This document shows, piece after piece, positions 1-12,538 of a stretch of 64,000 nt of DNA (its first letter is position 1; each line of letters starts with the position of its first letter). Made by a program: the position numbers and the translations under genes. A model generated the notes under the pieces. That model saw nothing but the letters and a program-made list of their open reading frames with translations. It ran no database searches and was not told the origin of the DNA. Source of the stretch: Lingula anatina (lineage: Eukaryota; Brachiopoda; Lingulata; Lingulida; Lingulidae); assembly GCF_001039355.2 (NCBI RefSeq), contig NW_019776120.1:1-64000 (forward strand), read 5' to 3'.

Positions 1-1583
1 AAAAAGATTCAGGAGACACGTGGTCGTCATGTCGACCTTCCTTGACAATGAATAAATAAATAAATGATGATTTTGTTATTTAACAGGGCAGCATATATAA
101 TTAACGTAGCATGAGGCAAGGTGTCATCCAGGCCTGGACACTGGAGGTCATATAGGAAGGTGACAGAACGGTGCCAGCACATTTCCATAGAGGTAATGTG
201 CACATATCGTTCTTTTTAAAGCAAAAATTAATTTAACTGGGAGTTTCAATTTTTTTTTACTACATGCATAGTTGTTACGTCTTTACGCCCATGAAAACAT
301 TAAAGTCATAATAAAAACATAAAGCTATTATTATCGCGGTGAGCATAGCGTTACGTACACAAGATATTGGATGTTCTTTGATTGCGGTAGCTGCGCCGCA
401 TTCCTAGCGCAATAAGTGCAATCCATTTGATACACGATTGTGACGAGTTTAATTTATGATTCGAGTAGGTGAAGATAACGTGAACAAGTGTTTTTATAAA
501 CAAGGCTTATAAACAATGCATGTTACCTTACCCATGATAATAAATAGTGGGATGGTCAACACAACGTATATATATTAGTATTTCCCCAAAGCAATATAGG
601 CCTACGTGCACCTACAGTTAAACCCAAATTATAGTATCGCGGGCATTAACAACTAATAACTCAACACATTCCAAAACATGAACATTCCGCACTGAATTCT
701 GCTTCGACAAAAACCAAAACTGTGATGAATATTTAGGCAGGAAATCGAATCTTGAGGAGCACTACTTCTCCATTATATCACAGTGACTTACACACGTTGC
801 ACATGCTTGAAATAGCTACCCTAAGTTCTAGATTTCAGTTTTGCCAGCTCGATCTTGATTTCATATATATATACAGTAGGTGATATACTACATAGATATT
901 GCTCCAACATTTTGTGAAAAAAAAAATAATCCGTTTTCTTCAGAGTACCAATTCATCACTTTAGTGTTATGGGAAAATGCACCGTTTTCGCCTTTAATCA
1001 GCATATTGCCACGGTCACATAACATACCTAGGTATGTATGCTTACAGTGGGTAAAACGTTATGGACATATTTTATTGAAATAAACCATATTTTATTGAAT
1101 TTAGGTCCCCAGAGACTTGTATTCCCATTTAATATGACGTTGATTTATCAAACTATTCAGCGCAGGTTGTGGGAAATATTTCTATTTACTGCCTCACAAT
1201 GCTATGACGTCAATTGAGACCAACAAAAAAGGGAAATCCCCTAAACATACGATGATATGTACTTGCAAGCTATAGATGTAAAAAAAAAACTTTTTTAAAC
1301 TTTCACTTATTAGCAATAATCGAGTGCACACATATCGTCTGCTGAGTCTCGCAAAACTCTATGGAAAATGTATTTGGATAAATGTATGATTAAAGCTAAA
1401 ATGTCAAGGTGGTTTATCACGTGACACTATGTCGGTAGCTTTCACCAACAAATATAATAAGACTACTCAAAACAGATAGGAAATAGCGAGAAGAAACGAG
1501 ATTAATAAGCATTTTGCCTCGCCATAATCACTTGTGGAAACTCGTTTCTTCATTTCAACATTTCAAAGTTTAAAATCACTCAC
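1..1583. repeat. Array unit 1 upstream block, distal part (no gene seen)
   Basis: This stretch matches 43,446-44,980 closely in order and orientation, starting from a shared run ending in CGTGGTCGTCATGTCGACC. Its part from about 187 to 260 and from about 1,105 onwards also matches 31,522 onwards; the third unit lacks the intervening roughly 850 bp. Short ORFs here are not preserved between copies, so I call no gene. It is the 5' flank shared by divergent neighbours in the tandem array. Confidence 0.7.
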
Positions 1584-1690
1584 CTTGTCAGGTACAGCCG
1601 CCTGCTCTGACGACACTGGGACGACAGGTGTGGTGTTTACGTCTAATAAGAGGAATGTTGGGAAAACCCGTTTTCAAACAGAGGCGGTGA
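1584..1690 (-). other. 5' untranslated exon of a minus-strand gene lying left of the window (inferred)
   Basis: On the minus strand the sequence reads CCTGACAAG followed by the donor GTGAGT. The same exon/donor pair is present at 14,767, 32,047 and 45,017, each upstream of an ankyrin-Death gene. There is no ATG in the conserved part and a TGA precedes the donor, so it is probably non-coding. The right (5') edge is not defined; 1,690 is where similarity between the copies weakens. The gene it would serve lies outside the window. Confidence 0.45.
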
Positions 1691-3654
1691 CCTTTTTTGT
1701 AATCACTTTGACAAATAAAAAGAAAATAAAACAGGCATATGTTTTATTTCCTAATAGTCGTTGGGAATGATCACTAGTGCTCTTCAATTACAAAACTCTT
1801 TTTTTTACATGACCTTAAGAAATCTTAATATTCAGCACAGGGTTTGGGATGTGATTCTCCTATTTACTGCCTCACAAAGTTATGACGTCTGAGATCAACA
1901 AAGAAAAAAAAGATTCCTTTGAACTAACTTAACATACTTTCCTTTCCTGCGATAAAAGTACATAATGTTGAAAGGAACGCTTGTCAATTGCATAGATATG
2001 CCCCCTTTTTATTTGATCTACTGATTCACAATCAACTTATGTCCCCCCCCCTTAACACCTGACAGAACAGTTATATTAGACAATAATTTTCCTTAATACT
2101 ACTTTTACCCATACTGATAGATCACTAGGTACTTGGGCATGCGTTCTCCCTGCGCTCTCGGCACGGATGGTCATATATTGATTTTAAGGCGGCGCCTGAG
2201 CTGAGGCAGGCTGTGTCGTACGGATTCACAGTTTTCGTGTCTTCTACATTTTGTTTTCAAATGATTTTTTATATTGTTTAGTTTATTCATTTTTTATTTT
2301 ATATTTTTTTGTTTATATTATTATATATTTTTATGTTTGAACAGCCTGTTCACTTGGTTATAGATGATATTATTATTTAATTATTTATTCATTTTATAGA
2401 TGACATTACACAGTACCTGTACAGCCATGATAATGGTTGAACATCATTTAGGCCCTTCTTTTTGGTGATTAATTATTAACAAAAATAGCGGAGATGATTA
2501 AACCTTAGTTTTATTGACATGCATAGATTTGAAGTTGCATGTTTGTTTGGGTTCTTGAAACTTAAGGAAGACCTTGCACCTAAAATATATCGATCTAATC
2601 TTGGAAGCCGCACGGAGACGAAAGGGGCTCGGTGACAAACCGATTTTTCTCTATTTTGTAGGTGAACAATCACGGCACCGTACATAAGTAAATCAAGGAC
2701 GTCCATACCGTGAGAACTGATATCACACAGTCAACTTCTTTCTATTAACATTCGTTTTAAACCCCTTGAGTCATCGTTTCACGTTTTATAACCACTTGTC
2801 TTATTTACACCCAAAGCCAGTGGTGTCATACACATTTTAATTGGAATGAGTATCTTAAACCAATAGTCCTACAGGTTGTTGTAACTAAATGCATTCCGGT
2901 GTTTACCATGCACAATACATATCACGTAGACGGTCTGTAGGATTTACGTGGGGCATATAATCATATGTATAAGCCTTTTCAAAATCGATAACCGTATACA
3001 TCCTCACAAAAACTCCCTTCTAACAACTGTTTTGTTATCATGACGCTCTGTCTGAAAATAGAAACTATATTGAGTAAAATAGTAGTGTCCCTGACCCCAA
3101 CCGTTTCTAAAGCTTAAATTACCAAGTACATGAGTCCTGTGATATCCACAGGGTGTACAATGTATGTACAATGCCCGTATGTCCCGCGGGGGTTGTATAC
3201 GAAATACTACGGATTCACGGTAACTTCCAAGATTTTGCCACACGAAAAGTTTTGACATTAAATTTCAAACTGTGGGCCTCTAGGTCGTAGATGACATTGC
3301 CTACATTCTGTGCGGGCATTGTTCAGGGGAGGATCCTAGTTTATATGAAGAGGGGGGTAGGAGGTTCCCGGATGCAACGCCCTCCCTTGGCGTAGGGTTC
3401 AAGGCCCAGTGAAGTGAACTTCTTTGAATGTTTCACTTATTAGCAGCATCAATAATCGAGTGCATACATATCGGCTGCTGAGTATAAAAAAAGTCTATAA
3501 AATGTACATACGATTTCCCTTTGTATGTATAATAAACATTTGACTGCTATTGCTATTACACAGCATGCTATTGTGTATGTTGCCGACACCGCAGATATTA
3601 CATATAGAGTAATTATTTTTATTTTATTTCCAAGCTGTTCTTATGTTTATTTAG
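1691..3654. repeat. Array unit 1 upstream block, proximal part (no gene seen)
   Basis: The order of blocks here is repeated at 32,160-34,094 and 45,130-46,770, including a stretch around 2,190-2,260 (GCGGCGCCTGAGCTGAG) and another around 2,880-3,260. A minus-strand ORF at 3,004-3,258 is open in this copy, but its reading frame is shifted in the copies at 33,423 and 46,400. I therefore treat this as intron or flank of the plus-strand SOCS gene rather than as coding sequence. Confidence 0.6.
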
Positions 3655-4678
3655 ATTGTGTTAGATGAGAAACTACTTCTCAAGTCCAGTTCCTCCAGTC
3701 TAACAACTCTGTTTAAAATACTGATAGATGCTGGAATGGAAATACCTTACAAGATTGACTGATGTAAACTGTTGGGAAAATCACGATATATCATAAACAG
3801 ATATGTTATGGAGCTGATTAAGATATTATGACAGCTTGGAGCTATAAATGTAGTAAGGGATTAGTTTGAAGAGATGGAGGTGGAAAAATTTGTAGAAAAT
3901 TTTACGCCGCATCTCGTGTTATAAGGTACCAGGCTGACCTACATTCCCTGGTACAGATCATCTCGTGTTATAAGGTACCAGGCTGACCTACATTCCCTGG
4001 TACAGATCATCTCGTGTTATAAGGTACCAGGCTGACCTACATTTCCTGGTACAGATCATCTCGTGTTATAAGGTACCAAAGGCTGACCTACATTCCCTGG
4101 TACAGATCATCTCGTGTTATAAGGTACCAGGTTGACCTACATTCCCTGGTACAGATCATCTCGTGTTATAAAGTACCAGGCTGACCTACATTCCCTGGTA
4201 CAGATCATCTCGTGTTATAGGTACTAGGCTGACCTACATTCTCTGGTACAGATCATCTCGTGTTATAGGTACCAGGCTGACCTCCATTCCCTGGTACAGA
4301 TCATGTTGTTACTGGCTGTGACAGAAGGGGACATTAAGGACACTCTGAGAATGCTGCACTCCGTGGGACTCGAAGTACAACCTTGTTAACAGTATCTCTG
4401 CCAATCATCTTGAACTTCCTGTGGACTTAGACTAAAAAATCACCCAGTTTTATCAAGACAATTTAGCCTGTTTTCCTTCTCTGTTACACTGCTGTGTTCA
4501 AGCAATACGCAGTACTCTAGGGGAGGGCAAAGTTACTGGAAGCCATGTAAAAAGTTTGAAGCTCCCAGATTCTTTGCTAGAACTTCTAACTTTACCAGAA
4601 CTAGATCATATCATGAACATGAGGTTTCCTTTTATGGAAGATACAATATATTTAGTCAGTGGAATAAGCAATGGGTAG
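3655..4678 (+). pseudogene. Broken ankyrin/SOCS-box terminal exon, unit 1 copy
   Basis: Homologous to the intact exon at 48,458-49,212. It begins after an acceptor-like TTTAG and lacks the first part of the exon. In-frame stops replace Trp (TGA, 3,760-3,762), Leu (TGA, 3,829-3,831) and another Trp (TAG in GGATTAGTTT). A one-base insertion occurs in GGGACTCGAAGTAC, and a TAA in GACTAAAAAATC replaces Ser just before the SOCS-like segment. The exon is also lengthened by eight copies of a 49-bp unit (3,911-4,302). The first two stops are shared with the unit 3 copy, so inactivation preceded that duplication. No function is expected. Confidence 0.85.
3911..4302 (+). repeat. 49-bp tandem repeat, 8 copies, made from exon sequence
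   Basis: Eight consecutive units beginning ATCTCGTGTTATAAGGTACC and ending CAGATC. The fourth has two extra A, and the seventh and eighth lack one base. The intact exon and the unit 2 copy contain the sequence once; the unit 3 copy has three. Because 49 is not a multiple of three, each added unit shifts the frame. Confidence 0.95.
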
Positions 4679-5832
4679 AACTGCCACTGATGCATTTGAT
4701 CTTTTTTGTCATTATTTATAAAACAAAACAATACCAACAATAATGAAGATCTTTTTAAATATAATTTATAACACATTTCCCTGAAGTAAATTCTCTTTCC
4801 CTACGTATGAGGAAATTTTTCAATTTATAAAACTGGGTTTTAGTTCTCTGATCAAAGAAAACAATAACCAAACACTCAGCGTTAGGGATGTATTCTGCAA
4901 AGAGTTTGAAAGACACTTTAAGAACAAGCATTTTCTTTTCTACACAGTTAATACAAGAGTATCAGCCAACAGAACTGCACTGTGGCTCCATTTCCTAATA
5001 GGAACTGGTTTAATAAAATACTGTGAAGAAAATATTGCATGTCTTAGATGACAGGAATCCATTAAATATCATATATGTATAATACAAGAGTGCTAGCCAA
5101 CAGTGCCAAGAATTGATTGTGGCTCCATTTCCAAATAGGAACTGGTTTAAATAAATACTGTTAAGAAAATACCACATGTCTAAGTTGACAGGAATCCATA
5201 AATATCATGTATATATATGAAATTCAGTTAACACTGGTAAATTTAGGTGAATGATTCCTCCAAAATACGAAGCCAATGACAAATCCTGGACCTTGTATAT
5301 GTCATAGGTCTGTATCATTAGAGTAGGTGGGGAGATGAATTTCATTTTAAGATTATTTCTTCATTTTTTAAATGCAAGAACGTTGATTCTGACATTTTCA
5401 ACAGAATTGTTTCAGGAAGATCCTGAAACATAAAATGATAAATACGTCTGTTTTTCTTAACCTTTTCTCTTGATGAATATCGAATGTGGATAAAAATAGT
5501 TGTGCACTTAATTCGTTAAATGAAAAACAGACTATGAAAAGTAGAATCACAAAATTCAATTTCTTGCACAAAGCGACAGTTCAACTCGTAAAGAGCACAT
5601 ATCAAGCAAGTGTGGTAAAGAGACCATACTTTCATATCCTGTTGTATTACACTTTAGAACTCTTCCTTTCTTCTACTAAATTGTACTAATTCTACTAAAT
5701 TGTATTTTCACCAAAATGTCAAGGACATATGTGCCTGAAATATATAGTTTGCTGTGAAGAACGACTTTAAAATTAAAATTCAATATTTCTCCTTATTTAG
5801 ATGATATTATTGGGTTACTGTCCTGATGTTTA
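4679..5832. repeat. 3' flank of the SOCS exon, repeated in all units (no gene seen)
   Basis: Similar sequence follows each plus-strand SOCS exon (19,481, 35,213 and 49,213 onwards). Recognisable shared parts include a run near 5,500 (AATGAAAAACAGACTATG) and one near 5,640 (GTTGTATTACACTTTAGAAC). The ORF at 5,486-5,689 is not kept in the other copies. This is probably 3' UTR plus intergenic DNA between the two convergent genes. Confidence 0.6.
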
Positions 5833-6172
5833 CACTAGTGGGCTTGATTTGGTCTTAAAGTGCAATTTAAGTTCACAAATAGTCTTACATGATCTTAAAC
5901 CATGAGTAAGGCCATTTCTTGTCTGACAGCCAATTAAGTTGTCTCCCCCTACACATTCTCCTATTGTGAGCAGAGGTGTTCTCTATTGTGAGGGGAGGCA
6001 TCCCCTGCCGTTAGGGGAGGAAACTGCTTGACCACATAAGTAGATGTTAGATCATTTTTGATCTTAAAAGCAGATTCAGTCCATTTTAAGACTGCTGCTG
6101 TAATGATTAAGATCGTGTAAGATCACTTGTGAACTTAAATTGCACTTTAAGACCAAATCCAGCCCACTAGTG
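5833..6172. mobile_element. CACTA-type MITE, 340 bp
   Basis: Long terminal inverted repeats: the left end begins CACTAGTGGGCTTGATTTGG and the reverse complement of the right end begins CACTAGTGGGCTGGATTTGG, continuing for about 65 bp. It is flanked by the 3-bp duplication TTA (5,830-5,832 and 6,173-6,175). The paralogous flank near 36,220 lacks the insert (GTCCTAATGTTTTGCATTTT). CACTA termini with a 3-bp target duplication are the signature of the CACTA/EnSpm class. No transposase is encoded. Confidence 0.85.
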
Positions 6173-6667
6173 TTAGTATTTTGGAACTCTCCCACTGACG
6201 TGATTTTCTACTATACAGGCTGGTTCCTTCTGGTAAGTTCTTATCAACCACGTAACAGAAGTACCATACAGATATACCAGTCTTGCCTTAATATAAAATT
6301 TCATTATATGTACTAGTGCAAAACAAAACGCCTCTAAATTGTCCACGTACCCGAATTCTTGCGTTTACACAAATCCACGTGTGCAAATTCATAAAACCAA
6401 GCAGAATATATCAGATAAAAAACAAAACACAGTCTATGTAAAGATTAATTGCAACCACCACCACCCACAAAATGATATCAGGGCACACTAAATAATTAAC
6501 GGATTTGTATCTTGAGTACAGGTGTGTTTCACAATATTAGTGTAATCAGAACAATTAAAATATGTTGAAAACGTTTAATGCTGTACACAAATCCTACTGA
6601 TATATTCTTGGTGAAAAAAAAAACATTGGACATGTAACGATTTTAAAATAAGCGTGATCAAACTTAA
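6173..6667. repeat. Intergenic DNA between convergent genes (no gene seen)
   Basis: Matches 51,010-51,650 in unit 4, including a stretch around 6,410-6,470 with AAACAAAACACAGTCTATG. I see no ORF or RNA gene here. Confidence 0.5.
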
Positions 6668-7002
6668 AGGGATAATAACTCTTCGTTTTGGCCAAAAAAT
6701 GAATTTTCCTGGAGTAAACAACAATTTCCCCATACTTACCAATGGTTAATGAATCCATTTTTACATTCAAAGTTAGTCCCTGTTTTTTTTTTTTCTAAAA
6801 AGTTTTTTTTGTTTAAAGCTCTTAAGAGATTTTAGCAGAGTATATAGTCATCAATGAAGGTCACATGGTCACAAGCTCAGATATCAGATTAATAGCTATA
6901 ACTGCCGTTTTTGTGGTAAAACAGAACATATTATATTTCTATGAGTTATTCACAATGTTTTTATTGTGAAATATAGATCTCATACGAAGAGTTATTACCC
7001 TT
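6668..7002 (-). mobile_element. TTAA-flanked MITE, copy 1
   Basis: Termini AGGGATAATAACTCTTCG and its inverted counterpart, with TTAA at 6,664-6,667 and 7,003-7,006 (one extra T at the right edge). It is the same element as 34,532-34,868 in the opposite orientation, and carries the internal palindrome around TCTTAAGAGATTTTA. The paralogous site near 51,646 is empty (AACTTAACACCACATC), which fixes the insertion point. TTAA targeting is typical of piggyBac-type transposases, but no transposase is present, so the family is an inference. Confidence 0.85.
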
Positions 7003-7006
7003 TTAA

Positions 7007-7554
7007 CATCACATCAAATAAAGCAATGGCATCGGTTATTAAAAAGCAATCATTATTAGAATAAATGCAACAAATATACAATATTTCAAAGTATTTTTTT
7101 TTTTTTTACTTTTTAAGGCAGCTATTAAAAGTAATGTTAAGCTATCCATACATGTTAAATGAATGAAAGTCAAACCAGTTTTTCAACAAATCAACAATCA
7201 CCTAAACAGAAATAATAATATCCCGGTGGTTTCCTTCAAGAACAGCAGTAACCCAGAGTATCAGGTCGTAGGTGACTTCTGAACACACCAACCTATATTT
7301 TAATTATTGAGAGAAATCAAATAAAGATTTTTAGTAAAGTTTAACTTAAGCTGGTAATAATAAAGATTTTTTTTTCTTTTTTTTAAGCTTGTATAATTTT
7401 ATGCCATTAAAATTGCCATTTTTTTGTGATGTGACATAGTTAAAGCATATTCGCATTTTCAGTGTGCTCAATGAGGAAGTTATATGACCTGATAACTTGC
7501 TCACCGTTCTACCAAATAACAACTTAAAGCACACGTTCTATTTAGCACACCCCT
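7007..7554. repeat. Intergenic DNA 3' of ankyrin-Death gene 1 (no gene seen)
   Basis: This segment is shared with 22,260-22,700, 37,600-38,010 and 51,650-52,270, each time just beyond the stop codon of an ankyrin-Death gene. It is probably 3' UTR and intergenic sequence. I find no further ORF with support. Confidence 0.55.
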
Positions 7555-7868
7555 TTACTCATTCTTCTTAGCGGATGTAGCCGCATTCCAGTAAACACCC
7601 TTCCCGGCGAAGCGATACTTAAGCACGACTTTGTGGCTGTCGTTATCATTGCCCTTGGCATTGGCGTTGGAGCTCTCCACTGGAACATACAAAGATTCCA
7701 AGTCATCCGAAAAGTAGCATCTCAGGTTCATCTCCGTCATGTTGGACAACGTGACGTCATCTATGCTTGACTTAGTGGGTTGGAGAGAGGAATGGAACTT
7801 TTGGAACTCGTCCTCTGGCATGGCCCATATCTCATTCAACAACGCGGCATATTCATCCCTGACTTTGT
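7555..7868 (-). CDS. Gene 1 last exon: conserved C-terminal domain of unknown function
   Basis: 314-bp exon. Its first two bases complete an Asp codon begun in the Death exon, followed by 103 codons and a stop. The sequence includes [32 protein letters not shown] and [20 protein letters not shown]. The length and phase are identical in genes 2 and 4, showing that the reading frame is kept. It does not resemble a domain I can name; the second half may be beta-rich. It lies directly after the Death domain, so it may be an effector or self-association module; that is inference. Confidence 0.85.
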
Positions 7869-7925
7869 CTGTAATTAAAACAAAACGAGTTTGGGAAATG
7901 TATATAAGTCTCAATCTTAAATGTA

Positions 7926-7998
<73 letters not shown>

Positions 7999-8473
7999 AA
8001 GAACTAGTCAATTAATAAGAAGGCCTATATAATTGTCCCAAGAGAAAGGGCCATTTCCCTCAAGATAGTTAACAGTTAAAATTGTCCAGTGCATCAACAA
8101 CAGGACAGAGTTATAAAATATTACTAACCCAGACCCTCGTTCAACTGCTGGTCTTTCAGTGCCTTGAACAAGTTATGGACTGTCGCCCCTGCTTTTATTT
8201 TCATCCACTCCCACAGAATCTGAAATGCTTCCTCCCGTGCATCATTTGGATTCTGACATCTGATGTTCTCCAGCTTGGAGTTAGGTATTCCAAGCTGCTT
8301 TCGAGCCAGAAAGCGGATATCTCTCACAGAAACTTGTTCACTCACTGCAGTAATTACTTTTTGGAGAAGATGAGTCTGAAATTACCAACATTGACACAGA
8401 ACTCCTGAAGGTTGAAAGCTGATGATTACCAGAAAAATTGATTGTGGCAACCAAATAATCCGACATATAAGGA

Positions 8474-8519
<46 letters not shown>

Positions 8520-10712
8520 CTTTATTGGAATATTGCAACCCGAAGGTTGAAGTTATACATATAAATATACTTTTATTTATTCATTTATTTATTTTCTATT
8601 TTTTTTAAATCAAATTTCATTTTTAAGTCAGAGAATGGGAGTAACATTTAGGCGTCTTCCTGATGTTGTATTAGTAATCATTACGTCATTCGACAAAACT
8701 AACCTGAATCGATGGCGAAGAAAATCTCTGGTTCCTTTTTACAACCGAGGCATATGGTGTAAGTTTATCCTACAATAGAAAGTTAACACTATGTTTTGTC
8801 ACTGTAATACAACATTGCTTTTTCAAACATGTTTCGACAGAAGGATTTGACGTGTTCATATTTTTACATAAGTGCTGTAGAAGTAATACTAAGAAGAAAA
8901 CATCAAAAATACAAGTGGCAAGCGTACCTGTAAACAAATAACCGAATGATGAGGAAAGAGCTAGAACATAATGTACATTTTTGGTAAATTATAAATATCA
9001 ATGCAGTTATGACTTTTGGCTTAATTTTCCTTTTATGCATGAACAATGATAATGTGATCAAATAAAAAATAACATTTAATCAATTATTCTAAACATTGCT
9101 TAAATGCATCACCTCTCCAACTATTCATCCGACCCCAGTGTAAGCTGCCTACAGTATAAGATGTCACAAACCTTTTCCCTGATATTAGGATCAGCTCCAC
9201 GCTCCAGGAGAAGTTTCGCGATGTCTCCAAAACCTTTTCCCGCTGCCTCTTGTAAAGGAATTCTGTCATCCTGGTTACAACAAATGATCATCAAGATGAT
9301 ATCATATCATGTTGTATTTCTTCACAATTTGTTCATATATTTATGTCCTGGTAAAAGTAACACGTACTGAGGTGAAATAACAAAAGTTTATATTCAGCAC
9401 TGAAATGCTTCCTTTGCAAACGTGAGCAAACAATCTAAAGAAGGTTATTTACATTGTATTTACTTATTGTTACCAAATAATAATAAGATCAAAATATATC
9501 ATTTATTTCAATGAAACATTTGGACTATACGAATTTTAAATGTATCAAACCAACCGACTAACTCCAGGGCACTTTGTTTATTTAACAGTATGTGTCACTC
9601 ACCTCGCTGGTGATATTAGAATCAGCTCCACGCTCCAGGAAAAGCTTAGTGATGTCTTCATGGCCTTTCTCTGCTGCCCAATGTAAAGGAGCCCAGCCAT
9701 ACTGGTAACAATAAATGATCAGCATAACAGGCCCGTAGCCAGCAATTTTAAAAGGGGGCTATTTTTTCACAAAAAAAAGTGGACATTTACCCATGAAACT
9801 TCATGTACCTAGAACAATTTTTTACCAGTGGACCTTTTCCCAGCAAAAGGGGCGGCTCTTTCTAACCCCCCCCCCCCCCCAACCCGAACCCATTGGCTAA
9901 GTGCCCATCGTCAAATTTTAAAAATAATTTACTATTATACCTGTAAGTTTCATACATATATATGTTGCGTGAAAAATATTATTATTACATTTTGTACAAG
10001 GCTTTGTAAAGACTAGTAAGATATACTGAAAGCCAAAAGCTGTTACAGTAACAAGAAAAATCATTTGTAAAAACACTCTAAATAGCTGTTTGGAATGTTT
10101 CCATTAACCATAAAATAAACAATGAAATTAAATCACCTAAAAAGCTCTTCATATTATTATGTATGTGATATACGTAGACCTTGTATAGAACGCACTGCAA
10201 TAGTTACTTTATACAGAGTATACAAATATGAGAATAAAAGATATAAGAAACAATACAGGTTGATTATTAATCAGTGCTGTCCATAACACTTTCTGTCTCG
10301 CTAATACTGTCACCACTTGATGTTTGTAAATATGAGGCATCCAAACAGTCTCCTCCACAACATAATTTTGGATTGTATCCCTGCCTCATGGAAAACCCCA
10401 TATACCACATGTCTGACGTGATATGTGCACACTTCCAATTGTCTGGCCACCTACTTTACACTTACAGTACCAGCCACTGATGGGTCTAGTTTTGCTACAG
10501 GGGGGCTTGCGTCCATTAGCTGTACCAGTGGCTAGATGTGTGCCTTGACTGTATTTATTTGGCTCTGATTAAATCAGGTGCATCCTTGCATACACTGATT
10601 TCAAACTGGCCATCTAGCAGATGCTCATCAGTATACTGGCTATCTTGTTTTATCTGGTAAATGCTTGGTTACTAATTATAATGGATTTTCATTGATCTCC
10701 TTGACGGCTGAA

Positions 10713-10799
<87 letters not shown>

Positions 10800-12429
10800 A
10801 ACCCTCAGTGTTGAATAGTGCTGGTGTGGAAGGTTAAGTCATAAGTAACAAAACTAGGGTGTGTGTGAATGAGCCTTTTATTTTAGTTTTTTATGCAAAA
10901 GAGACGTAAAGGGGGTATTTAGACAACATTTTTGTTGTACAAAATGTACCTTCATGCCCATTAGGGGTGGGGTGTGTCAAGCTACCCTTATTTGTAGAGG
11001 TCTATTACAGCAAGGGTCTCTATAAAGTAGGAGACACCACAAAGTACTTCTGCTATTATGATAATTAATATACCTTTGAATATCTGAACCGATTTTACAT
11101 TTATCTTTCTTAATCCTAAGAAGAATAGGAAAAGGATATGCATGTACTTACTGTATTTGGACTATATTTCTTATCCATATTTTCTTCTTTTTTTTTTTTT
11201 TTTTTTTTTGATACCATGCAGTGCAAGAAAATGACTTTTCTGTTTTGGGTTGCAATTGGAAATATTTTACTGACTCTAACCCCTGTTTTCCTTTCAAAGA
11301 CCTACGTTTTTTGGATTTTTTAAACAAAATATTTACTGTATCTGTCTTGCTATCCTATGTAAGCATGTAGCAGCTATCTCATGGCAGTAATAAACATAGC
11401 CGACTGCTAGCATATGGACTGAAAATGTCCCTATGAAGTTTGAGTACATATCAAGCCCAACCATGAATAATTAGCTTTTTTTAGGCAGGGGCTCATATAG
11501 AAAATGAACATCTTTTATCCTCAAGTCATTGTGAGATTCTTCTTTCAATCAGCACTACATGTAAGAATAAAGCAATTAAAATATTGATCACAAACAATGA
11601 TTGGCCACTTATTGCCTTTCTCTTTTATACTGGCACCTCCTGTACCCAATTACAATATTTCACAGTTGTCACCTTACTATAACTATACATACGTGGCATT
11701 GTACTTCAGAATCCTCCTAAAACATACATTTTCATGAATATGTGACAATGACATTTTGACATTATTTTTTTTTACATTTCAAATTAGAAAAAAAATATTT
11801 GGATCATACAAGTGAAAGACCCTAACTTTAACTTGGTAACCCTTTTTTATTCATTCACAATTTATTTTTCATGTACAAAAGTGGGCACCTTTACCCTCTT
11901 ATCTGCACTCATCCTTTTATTAATTTAAGGAAAGAAAATTTAAAGGAATTGATTTGCACCTATCTGTTTACTTGTAATACCAGTCCCATTCTTTATTTCT
12001 TTGCATTTTATTTTCATTTCACTCAATATAACCAAATAAAAAGTAAATGATTAAACAAACTCATCGATTATTTATGACAAAATAGTGGAAGTAATGTATA
12101 CCCTCCTAATGCCTATCAAACCAGCCAACAAAGCCCACGGTAATTCATTTAGGTGCCACAAACCTTATCCGTGATATTAGGATCAGCTCCATGGTCCAGG
12201 AGAAGCTTCACGTTGTCTTCATGGCCTTTACATGCTGCCAAATGTAAAGGAGTACTGCCATCCTGGTAACAATAATCAGCAAGATGACAGAATATCATGC
12301 CTGTTTTTCCTCACATTTTATTCATTTACTTTATTTATGAGATGAAATAACTAACCAAACGTGCTCGGTATATCAGCAGTCAAAAGCTTACAGAGCAAAT
12401 GTTGACAAATAATCTAATGACAAAAAAAA

Positions 12430-12463
<34 letters not shown>

Positions 12464-12465
12464 TA

Positions 12466-12538
<73 letters not shown>

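Noticed and set aside
3004-3258. 84-codon minus-strand ORF with similar sequence at 33,423 and 46,400
   Set aside because: The DNA is repeated, but the frame shifts between copies and there is no recognisable protein, so the similarity comes from block duplication, not coding constraint.
3911-4302. CRISPR-like array (regular 49-bp repeats)
   Set aside because: There are no spacers; the units are head-to-tail copies of an exon segment in an animal genome.
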